A stretch of DNA of 64,000 bases from Ptiloglossa arizonensis. Its lineage: Eukaryota > Arthropoda > Insecta > Hymenoptera > Colletidae. The stretch is from positions 124,001 through 188,000 of the forward strand of contig NW_027478869.1 in assembly GCF_051014685.1 (NCBI RefSeq), in the 5' to 3' direction. The notes beneath the pieces were generated by a model. It was not told where the DNA came from. It ran no database searches and worked only from the letters and a program-made list of their open reading frames with translations. Position 1 is the stretch's first letter, and each line of letters starts with the position of its first letter. Both the position numbers and the translations under genes were made by a program. Shown piece after piece: positions 51,901 to 62,245 of the stretch.

Positions 51901-52940
51901 ACTTTCAGGTGCAACAGAAATTTTGCGGATTCGTCAATCCTTTCACGAGATATGGCAGTTTGGATGTAAGAAACGCTTGAGAAACTCAAAATTTTCGCAG
52001 TTCTGATGCTCGACAAGCATAACTAGAACGGCCTAGGGGAAAAGTACAAATACTGATGTAATCGGGCTAGTTTCTACTTTCAGATGCAACAGAAATTTTG
52101 CGGATTGGTCTATCCGTTCGCGAGATATGGCAGTCTGGATGTAAGAAACGCTGGAGAAACTCAAAATTTTTGCAGTTCTGATGCTCGAAACGAATAACTA
52201 GAACGGCCTAGGGGAGAAGTACACATACCGTTGCAATTGGGCGTGTTTCTTCATTCAGATGCAACAGAAATTTTGCGGATTGGTCTATCCGTTCGCGAGA
52301 TATGGCAGTTTGGAGGTAAGAAACGCTTGAGCAACTCAAAATTTTCGCAGTTCTGATGCTCGAAACGAATAACCAGAACGGCCTACGGGAAAAGTACGCA
52401 TACCATTGTAATCGGGCGAGTTTCTACTTTCAGATGCAACAGAAATTTTGCGGATTGGTCAATCCGTTCGCGAGATATGGCAGTTTGGAGGAAAGAAACG
52501 GCTGAGAAACTCGAAATTTTCACATTTCTGATGCTCGAAACGAATAACTAGAACGGCCTAGGGGAAAAGTACTCATACCGTTGCAATCGGGCGAGTATCT
52601 ACTTTCAGATGCAACAGAAATTTTACGGATTGGTCAATCCGTTCGCGAGATATGGCAGTTTGGAGGTAAGAAACGCATGAGAAACTCAAAATTTTCGCAG
52701 TTCTGATGCTCGAAACGAATAACTAGAACGGCCTAGGGGAAAAGTACTCATACCGTTGTAATCGGGCGTGTTTCAACTTTCAGATGCAACAGAAAGTTTG
52801 CGTATTGGTCTATCCGTTCGCGAGATATGGCAGTTTGGAGGTAAGAAACGCTTGAGAAACTCAAAATTTTCGCAGTTCTGATGCTCGAAACGAATAACTA
52901 GAACGGCTTAGGGGAAAAGTACGCATACAGTTGTAATCGG
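48965..52940. repeat. Tandem 12-monomer unit, period 2,100 bp
   Basis: 48,965-50,840 matches 51,065-52,940 with about a dozen substitutions noted. Shared markers in order: TCACGAGATATGG, CATACTGATG, CAGCAATTTTG, GGCAGTCTGGATG with CGCTGGAG, TTTCTTCATTCAG, GGCTGAGAAACTCG, TTTTACGGATTGG and GTGTTTCAAC. It is the nearest thing to a classical higher-order repeat in the window, at almost two full tandem units. Confidence 0.88.
50560..51105. repeat. Three-monomer block, copy 1 (second copy 53,535-54,080)
   Basis: Offset 2,975 bp (17 monomers). Shared markers are AACGCATGAG, GTGTTTCAAC, GGGGAAGAGTACGC, GGTCATTCCGTTCGCGCG and ACACATACCTTTGC. It bridges the end of the first 12-monomer unit and a later amplification. 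Confidence 0.78.
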
Positions 52941-53534
52941 GCGAGTTTGTACTTTCAGATGCAACAGAAATTTTGCGGATTGGTCAATCCGTTCGCGAGA
53001 TATGGCAGTTTGGAGGTAAGAAACGCATGAGAAACTCAAAATTTTCGCAGTTCTGATGCTCGAAACGAATAACTAGAACGGCCTAGGGGAAAAGTACACA
53101 TACCGTTGCAATTGGGCGTGTTTCTTCTTTCAGATGCAACAGAAATTTTGCGGATTGGTCTATCCGTTCGCGAGATATGGCAGTTTGGAGGTAAGAAACG
53201 CTTGAGCAACTCAAAATTTTCGCAGTTCTGATGTTCGAAACGAATAACCAGAACGGCCTACGGGAAAAGTACGCATACCATTGTAATCGGGCGAGTTTCT
53301 ACTTTCAGATGCAACAGAAATTTTGCGGATTGGACAATCCGTTCGCGAGATATGGCAGTTTGGATGTAAGAAACGCATGAGAAACTCAAAATTTTCGCAG
53401 TTCTGATGCTCGAAACGAATAACTAGAACGGCCTAGGGGAAAAGTACACATACCGTTGCAATTGGGCGTGTTTGTACTTTCAGATGCAACAGAAATTTTG
53501 CGGATTGGTCTATCCGTTCGCGAGATATGGCAGT

Positions 53535-54080
53535 TTGGAGGTAAGAAACGCATGAGAAACTCAAAATTTTCGCAGTTCTGATGCTCGAAACGAATAACTA
53601 GAACGGCCTAGGGGAAAAGTACTCATACCGTTGTAATCGGGCGTGTTTCAACTTTCAGATGCAACAGAAAGTTTGCGGATTGGTCTATCCGTTCGCGAGA
53701 TATGGCAGTTTGGAGGTAAGAAACGCTTGAGAAACTCAAAATTTTCGCAGTTCTGATGCTCGAAACGAATAACTAGAACGGCTTAGGGGAAGAGTACGCA
53801 TACAGTTGTAATCGGGCGAGTTTCTACTTTCAGATGCAACAGAAAGTTTGCGGATTGGTCATTCCGTTCGCGCGATATGGCAGTTTGGAGGTGAGAAACG
53901 CTTGAGAAACTCAAAATTTTCACAGTTCTGATGCTCGAAACGAATAACTAGAACGGCCTAGGGGAAAAGTACACATACCTTTGCAATTGGGCGTGTTTCT
54001 TCATTCAGATGCAACAGAAATTTTGCGGATTGGTCTATCCGTTCGCGAGATATGGCAGTTTGGAGGTAAGAAACGCTTGA
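53535..54080. repeat. Three-monomer block, copy 2 (of 50,560-51,105)
   Basis: Same allele order as copy 1. Immediately after it, 53,990-54,410 matches 52,240-52,660 at 1,750 bp (10 monomers; TTTCTTCATTCAG, GCTTGAGCAACTC, GGCTGAGAAACTCG). The two matching tracts overlap, so this copy is a junction between two exchange events. Confidence 0.75.
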
Positions 54081-54394
54081 GCAACTCAAAATTTTCGCAG
54101 TTCTGATGCTCGAAACGAATAACCAGAACGGCCTACGGGAAAAGTACGCATACCATTGTAATCGGGCGAGTTTCTACTTTCAGATGCAACAGAAATTTTG
54201 CGGATTGGTCAATCCGTTCGCGAGATATGGCAGTTTGGAGGAAAGAAACGGCTGAGAAACTCGAAATTTTCACACTTCTGATGCTCGAAACGAATAACTA
54301 GAACGGCCTAGGGGAAAAGTACTCATACCGTTGTAATCGGGCGAGTATCTACTTTCAGATGCAACAGAAATTTTACGGATTGGTCAATCCGTTC

Positions 54395-55090
54395 GCGAGA
54401 TATGGCAGTTTGGAGGTGAGAAACGCTTGAGAAACTCAACATTTTCGCAGTTCTGATGCTCGAAACGAATAACTAGCACGGCCTAGGGGAAAAGTACTCA
54501 TACCGTTGTAATCGGGCGTGTTTCAACTTTCAGATGCAACAGAAAGTTTGCGGATTGGTCTATCCGTTCGCGAGATATGGCAGTTTGGAGGTAAGAAACG
54601 CTTGAGAAACTCAAAATTTTCGCAGTTCTGATGCTCGAAACGAATAACTAGAACGGCTTAGGGGAAAAGTACGCATACAGTTGTAATCGGGCGAGTTTCT
54701 ACTTTCAGATGCAACAGAAAGTTTGCGGATTGGTCAATCCGTTCGCGCGATATGGCAGTTTGGAGGTGAGAAACGCTTGAGAAACTCAACATTTTCGCAG
54801 TTCTGATGCTCGAAACGAATAACTAGCACGGCCTAGGGGAAAAGTACTCATACCGTTGTAATCGGGCGTGTTTCAACTTTCAGATGCAACAGAAATTTTG
54901 CGGATTGGTCAATCCGTTCGCGAGATAAGGCAGTTTGAAGGTAAGAAACGCTTGAGAAACTCAAAATTTTCGCAGTTCTGATGCTCGACGAGCATAACTA
55001 GAACGGCCTAGGGGAAAAGTACGCATACCGTTGTAATCGGGCGAGTTTCTACTTTCAGATGCAACAGAAATTTTGCGGATTGGTCAATCC
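54395..55090. repeat. Tandem two-monomer repeat, period 350 bp
   Basis: About 54,414-54,545 and 54,764-54,895 share GGTGAGAAACG, CTCAACATTTTCGC, ACTAGCACGG and GTGTTTCAAC. The ACTAGCACGG allele appears first here and then repeatedly up to 59.03 kb. Confidence 0.75.
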
Positions 55091-55319
55091 GTTCGCGTGA
55101 TATGGCAGTTTGGAGGTAAGAAACGGTTGAGAAACTCAAAATTTTCACAGTTCTGATGCTCGAAACGAATAACTAGCACGGCCTAGGGGAAAAGTACTCA
55201 TACCGTTGTAATCGGGCGTGTTTCAACTTTCAGATGCAACAGCAATTTTGCGGATTGGTCAATCCGTTCGCGAGATATGGCAGTTTGGAGGTAAGATTCG
55301 CTTGAGAAACTCAAAATTT

Positions 55320-55690
55320 TCGCAGTTCTGATGCTCGAAACGAATAACTAGAACGACTTACGGGAAAAGTACGCATACCGTTGTAATCGGGCGAGTTTCT
55401 ACTTTCAGATGCAACAGAAATTTTGCAGATTGGTCAATCCGTTCCCGAGATTTGGCAGTTTGGAGGAAAGAAACGGTTGAGTATCTCAAAATTTTCACAT
55501 TTCTGATGCTCGAAACGAATAACTAGAACGGCATAGGGGAAAAGTACGCATACAGTTGTAATCGGGCGAGCTTCTACTTTCAGATGCAACAGAAAGTTTG
55601 CGGATTGGTCAATCCGTTCGCGTGATATGGCAGTTTGGAGGTAAGAAACGGTTGAGAAACTCAAAATTTTCACAGTTCTGATGCTCGAAA
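55320..55690. repeat. Two-monomer block, copy 1 (second copy 57,595-57,965)
   Basis: Offset 2,275 bp (13 monomers). Shared markers are GACTTACGGG, TTCCCGAGATTTGG, GGAGGAAAGAAACGGTTG, TTTTCACATTTCTG and GGCATAGGG. A partial third copy lies at about 58,551-58,730. Confidence 0.78.
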
Positions 55691-56925
55691 CGAATAACTA
55701 GCACGGCCTAGGGGAAAAGTACTCATACCGTTGTAATCGGGCGTGTTTCAACTTTCAGATGCAACAGAAATTTTACGGATTGGTCAATCCGTTCGCGAGA
55801 TATGGCAGTTTGGAGGTAAGAAACGCATGAGAAACTCAAAATTTTCGCAGTTCTGATGCTCGAAACGAATAACTAGAACGGCTTAGGGGAAAAGTACGCA
55901 TACAGTTGTAATCGGGCGAGTTTCTACTTTCAGATGCAACAGAAAGTTTGCGGATTGGTCAATCCGTTCGTGCGATATGGCAGTTTGGAGGTGAGAAACG
56001 CTTGAGAAACTCAAAATTTTCGCAGTTCTGATGCTCGACAAGCATAACTAGAACGGCCTAGGGGAAAAGTACGCATACCGTTGTAATCGGGCGAGTTTCT
56101 ACTTTCAGATGCAACAGAAATTTTGCGGATTGGTCAATCCGTTCGCGTGATATGGCAGTTTGGAGGTAAGAAACGGTTGATAAACTCAAAATTTTCACAG
56201 TTCTGATGCTCGAAACGAATAACTAGCACGGCCTAGGGGAAAAGTACTCATACCTTTGTAATCGGGCGTGTTTCAACTTTCAGATGCAACAGAAATTTTA
56301 CGAATTGGTCAATCCGTTCGCGTGATATGGCAGTTTGGAGCTAAGAAACGGTTGAGAAACTCAAAATTTTCACAGTTCTGATGCTCGAAACGAATAACTA
56401 GCACGGCCTAGGGGAAAAGTACTCATACCGTTGTAATCGGGCGTGTTTCAACTTTCAGATGCAACAGAAATTTTACGGATTGGTCAATCCGTTCGCGAGA
56501 TATGGCAGTTTGGAGGTAAGAAACGCATGAGAAACTCAAAATTTTCGCATTTGTGATGCTCGAAACGAATAACTAGAACGGCTTAGGGGAAAAGTACGCA
56601 TACAGTTGTAATCGGTCGAGTTTCTACTTTCAGATGCAACAGAAAGTTTGCGGATTGGTCAATCCGTTCGTGCGATATGGCAGTTTGGAGGTGAGAAACG
56701 CTTGAGAAACTCAAAATTTTCGCAGTTCTGATGCTCGACAAGCATAACTAGAACGGCCTAGGGGAAAAGTACGCATACCGTTGTAATCGGGCGAGTTTCT
56801 ACTTTCAGATGCAACAGAAATTTTGCGGATTGGTCATTCCGTTCGCGTGATATGGCAGTTTGGAGGTAAGAAACGGTTGAGAAACTCAAAATTTTCACAG
56901 TTCTGATGCTCGAAACGAATAACTA
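55635..56925. repeat. Tandem four-monomer repeat, period 700 bp
   Basis: 55,635-56,225 matches 56,335-56,925 at 700 bp. Markers are TTTTACGGATTGG, AACGCATGAG, GTTCGTGCGATATGG, GACAAGCATAAC and GTTCGCGTGATATGG. Confidence 0.8.
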
Positions 56926-58580
56926 GAACGGCCTAGGGGAAAAGTACACATACCGTTGCAATTGGGCGTGTTTCTTCTTTCAGATGCAACAGAAATTTTG
57001 CGGATTGGTCTATCCGTTCGCGAGATATGGCAGTTTGGAGGTAAGAAACGCTTGAGCAACTCAAAATTTTCGCAGTTCTGATGCTCGAAACGAATGATCA
57101 GAACGGCCTAGGGGAAAAGTACTCATACCGTTGTAATCGGGCGAGTATCTACTTTCAGATGCAACAGCAATTTTGCGGATTGGTGTATCCGTTCGCGAGA
57201 TATGGCAGTTTGGAGGTAAGAAACGCTTGAGAAACTCAAAATTTTGGCAGTTCTGATGCTCGATACGAATAACTAGAACGGCTTAGGGGAAAAGTACGCA
57301 TACAGTTGTAATCGGGCGAGTTTCTACTTTCAGATGCAACAGAAAGTTTGCGGATTGGTCAATCCGTTCTCGCGATATGGCAGTTTGGAGGTGAGAAACG
57401 CTTGAGAAACTCAAAATTTTCGCAGTTCTGATGCTCGACAAGCATAACTAGAACGGCCTAGGGGAAAAGTACGCATACCGTTGTAATCGGGCGAGTTTCT
57501 ACTTTCAGATGCAACAGAAATTTTGCGGATTGTTCAATCCGTTCGCGTGATATGGCAGTTTGGAGGTAAGAAACGCTTGAGAAACTCAATATTTTGGCAG
57601 TTCTGATGCTCGAAACGAATAACTAGAACGACTTACGGGAAAAGTACGCATACCGTTGTAATCGGGCAAGTTTCTACTTTCAGATGCAACAGAAATTTTG
57701 CGGATTGGTCAATCCGTTCCCGAGATTTGGCAGTTTGGAGGAAAGAAACGGTTGAGAATCTCAAAATTTTCACATTTCTGATGCTCGAAACGAATAACTA
57801 GAACGGCATAGGGAAAAAGTACGCATACAGTAGTAATCGGGCGAGTTTCTACTTTCAGGTGCAACAGAAATTTTGCGGATTGGTCATTCCGTTCGCGTGA
57901 TATGGCAGTTTGGAGGTAAGAAACGGTTGAGAAACTCAAAATTTTCACAGTTCTGATGCTCGAAACGAATAACTAGAACGGCCTAGGGGAAAAGTACACA
58001 TACCGTTGCAATTGGGCGTGTTTCTTCTTTCAGATGCAACAGAAATTTTGCGGATTGGTCTATCCGTTCGCGAGATATGGCAGTTTGGAGGTAAGAAACG
58101 CTTGAGCAGCTCAAAATTTTCGCAGTTCTGATGCTCGAAACGAATGATCAGAACGGCCTAGGGGAAAAGTACTCATACCGTTGTAATAGGGCGAGTATCT
58201 ACTTTCAGATGCAACAGCAATTTTGCGGATTGGTGTATCCGTTCGCGAGATATGGCAGTTTGGAGGTAAGAAACGCTTGAGAAACTCAAAATTTTGGCAG
58301 TTCTGATGCTCGATACGAATAACTAGAACGGCTTAGGGGAAAAGTACGCATACAGTTGTAATCGGGCGAGTTTCTACTTTCAGATGCAACAGAAAGTTTG
58401 CGGATTGGTCAATCCGTTCGCGCGATATGGCAGTTTGGAGGTGAGAAACGCTTGAGAAACTCAAAATTTTCGCAGTTCTGATGCTCGACAAGCATAACTA
58501 GAACGGCCTAGGGGAAAAGTACGCATACCGTTGTAATCGGGCGAGTTTCTACTTTCAGATGCAACAGAAATTTTGCGGAT
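56835..58580. repeat. Tandem six-monomer repeat, period 1,050 bp
   Basis: 56,835-57,530 matches 57,885-58,580 at 1,050 bp. Markers are GGTCATTCCGTTCGCGTG, GTTTCTTCTTTCAG, GAATGATCAGAACGG, CAGCAATTTTGCGG and CTCGATACGAATAAC. Copy 2 has private changes such as GAGCAGCTC and GTAATAGGG. Confidence 0.82.
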
Positions 58581-59435
58581 TGGTCAATCCGTTCCCGAGA
58601 TTTGGCAGTTTGGAGGAAAGAAACGGTTGAGAATCTCAAAATTTTCACATTTCTGATGCTCGAAACGAATAACTAGAACGGCATAGGGGAAAAGTACGCA
58701 TACAGTTGTAATCGGGCGAGTTTCTACTTTCAGATGCAACAGAAAGTTTGCGGATTGGTCAATCCGTTCGTGCGATATGGCAGTTTGGAGGTGAGAAACG
58801 CTTGAGAAACTCAAAATTTTCGCAGTTCTGATGCTCGACAAGCACAACTAGAACGGCCTAGGGGAAAAGTACGCATACCGTTGTAATCGGGCGAGTTTCT
58901 ACTTTCAGATGCAACAGGAATTTTGCGGATTGGTCAATCCGTTCGCGTGATATGGCAGTTTGGAGGTAAGAAACGGTTGAGAAACTCAAAATTTTCACAG
59001 TTCTGATGCTCGAAACGAATAACTAGCACGGCCTAGGGGAAAAGTACTCATACCGTTGTAATCGGGCGTGTTTCAACTTTCAGATGCAACAGAAATTTTA
59101 CGGATTGGTCAATCCGTTCGCGAGATATGGCAGTTTGGACGTAAGAAACGCATGAGAAACTCAAAATTTTCGCAGTTCTGATGCTCGAAACGAATGACCA
59201 GAACGGCCTAGGGGAAAAGTACTCATACCGTTGTAATCGGGCGAGTATCTACTTTCAGATGCAACAGCAATTTTGCGGATTGGTGTATCCGTTCGCGAGA
59301 TATGGCAGTTTGGAGGTAAGTAACGCTTGAGAAACTCAAAATTTTGGCAGTTCTGATGCTCGATACGAATAACTAGAACGGCCTAGGGGAAAAGTACTCA
59401 TACCGTTGTAATCGGGCGAGTTTCTACTTTCAGGT

Positions 59436-61025
59436 GCAACAGAAAGTTTGCGGATTGGTCAATCCGTTCGCGCGGTATGGCAGTTTGGAGGTGAGAAACG
59501 CTTGAGAAACTCAAAATTTTCGCAGTTCTGATGCTCGACAAGCATAACTAGAACGGCCTAGGGGAGAAGTACTCATACTGATGTAATCGGGCTAGTTTCT
59601 ACTTTCAGATGCAACAGAAATTTTGCGGATTGGTCTATCCGTTCGCGAGGTATGGCAGTTTGGAGGAAAGAAACGGCTGAGAAACTCGAAATTTTCACAT
59701 TTCTGATGCTCGAAACGAATAACTAGAACGGCCTAGGGGAAAAGTACTCACACCGTTGCAATCGGTCGAGTATCTACTTTCAGATGCAACAGAAAAGTTG
59801 CGGATTCGTCAATCCTTTCGCGAGATATGGCAGTTTGGATGTAAGAAACGCTTGAGAAACTCAAAATTTTCGCAGTTCTTCTGCTCGACAAGCATAACTA
59901 GAACGGCCTAGGGGAGAAGTACTCATACTGATGTAATCGGGCTAGTTTCTACTTTCAGATGCAACAGAAATTTTGCGGATTGGTCTATCCGTTCGCGAGA
60001 TATGGCAGTTTGGAGGTAAGAAACGCTTGAGCAACTCAAAATTTTTGCAGTTCTGATGCTCGAAACGAACAACCAGAACGGCCTAGGGGAAAAGTACGCA
60101 TACCATTGTAATCGGGCGAATTTCTACTTTCAGATGCAACAGAAATTTTGCGGATTGGTCAATCCGTTCGCGAGATATGGCAGTTTGGAGGTAAGAAACG
60201 CATGAGAAACTCAAAATTTTCGCAGTTCTGATGCTCGAAACGAATAACTAGAACGGCTTAGGGGAAAAGTACGCATACAGTTGTAATCGGGCGAGTTTCT
60301 ACTTTCAGATGCAACAGAAAGTTTGCGGATTGGTCAATCCGTTCGCGCGATATGGCAGTTTGGAGGTGAGAAACGCTTGAGAAACTCAAAATTTTCGCAG
60401 TTATGATGCTCGACAAGCATAACTAGAACGGCCTAGGGGAATAGTACGCATACCGTTGTAATCGGGCGAGTTTCCACTTTCAGATGCAACAGAAATTTTG
60501 CGGATTGGTCAATCCGTTCCCGAGATATGGCAGTTTGGAGGAAAGAAACGGTTGAGAAACTCAAAATTTTCACATTTCTGATGCTCGAAACGAATAACTA
60601 GAACGGCATAGGGGAAAAGTACGCATACAGTTGTAATCGGGCGAGTTTCTACTTTCAGATGCAACAGAAATTTTGCGGATTGTTCAATCCGTTCGCGAGA
60701 TATGGCTGTTTGGAGGTAAGAAATGCTTGAGAAACTCAAAATTTTCGCAGTTCTGATGCTCGAAACGAATAACTAGAACGGCCTAGGGGAAAAGTACGCA
60801 TACGGTTGAAATCGGGCGAGTCTCTACTTTCAGATGCAACAGAAATTTTGCGGATTGGACAATCCGTTCGCGAGATATGGCAGTTTGGAGGTAAGAAACG
60901 CATGAGAAACACAAAATTTTCGCAGTTCTGATGCTCGAAACGAATGACCAGAACGGCCTAGGGGAAAAGTACTCATACCGTTGTAATCGGGCGAGTATCT
61001 ACTTTCAGATGCAACAGCAATTTTG
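59436..61025. repeat. Nine-monomer block, copy 1 (second copy 62,236-64,000)
   Basis: Offset 2,800 bp (16 monomers) up to about 60.24 kb and 2,975 bp (17 monomers) after it, because copy 2 has one extra monomer. Six or seven substitutions were noted over about 1.6 kb. Markers are CATACTGATGTAATCGGGC, AGAAAAGTTGCGG, GTTCTTCTGCTCG, TTATGATGCTCG, GGGGAATAG and ACGGTTGAAATCGGG. Confidence 0.88.
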
Positions 61026-61069
61026 CGGATTGGTGTATCCGTGCGCGAGATATGGCAGTTTGGATGTAA

Positions 61070-62245
61070 GAAACGCTTGAGAAACTCAAAATTTTCGCAG
61101 TTCTGATGCTCCAAACGAATAACTAAAACGGCCTAGGGGAAAAGTACTCATACCGTTGTAATCGGGCGAGTTTCTACTTTCAGGTGCAACAGAAATTTTG
61201 CGGATTCGTCAATCCGTTCGCGAGATGTGGCAGTTTGGAGGTAAGATTCGCTTGAGAAACTCAAAATTTTCGCAGTTCTGATGCTCAAAACGAATAACTA
61301 GAACGACTTACGGGAAAAGTACGCATACCGTTGTAATCGGGCGAGTTTCTACTTTCAGATGCAACAGAAATTTTGCGGATTGGTCAATCCGTTCGCGTGA
61401 TATGGCAGTTTGGAGGTAAGAAACGGTTGAGAAACTCAAAATTTTCACAGTTCTGATGCTCGAAACGAATAACTAGTACGGCCTAGGGGAAAAGTACTCA
61501 TACCGTTGTAATCGGGCGTGTTTCAACTTTCAGATGCAACAGAAATTTTGCGGATTGGTCAATCCGTTCGCGAGATATGGCAGTTTGGACGTAAGAAACG
61601 CTTGAGAAACTAAAAATTTTTGCAGTTCTGATGCTCGAAACGAATAACTAGAACGGCCTAGGGGAAAAGTATACACACCGTTGTAATCGGGCGAGTTTCT
61701 ACTTTCAGATGCAACAGAAATTTTGCGGATTGGACAATCCGTTCGCGAGATATGGCAGTTTGGAGGTAAGAAACGCATGAGAAACACAAAATTTTGGCAG
61801 TTCTGATGCTCGAAACGAATAACTAGAACGTCCTAGGGGAAAAGTACGCATACCGTTGTAATCGCGCGAGTTTCTACTTTCAGGTGCAACAGAAATTTTG
61901 CGGATTCGTCAATCCTTTCGCGAGATATGGCAGTTTGGATGTAAGAAACGCTTGAGAAACTCAAAATTTTCGCAGTTCTGATGCTCCAAACGAATAACTA
62001 AAACGGCCTAGGGGAAAAGTACTCATACCGTTGTAATCGGGCGAGTTTCTACTTTCAGGTGCAACAGAAATTTTGCGGATTCGTCAATCCGTTCGCGAGA
62101 TGTGGCAGTTTGGAGGTAAGATTCGCTTGAGAAACTCAAAATTTTCGCAGTTCTGATGCTCAAAACGAATAACTAGAACGACTTACGGGAAAAGTACGCA
62201 TACCGTTGTAATCGGGCGAGTTTCTACTTTCAGATGCAACAGAAA
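61070..62245. repeat. Five-monomer-offset repeat, period 875 bp
   Basis: 61,070-61,370 matches 61,945-62,245 at 875 bp. Markers are ATGCTCCAAACGAATAAC, CTAAAACGGCC, GGTAAGATTCGCTTGAG and ATGCTCAAAACG. Only the first two monomers of each unit are shared. Confidence 0.75.
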
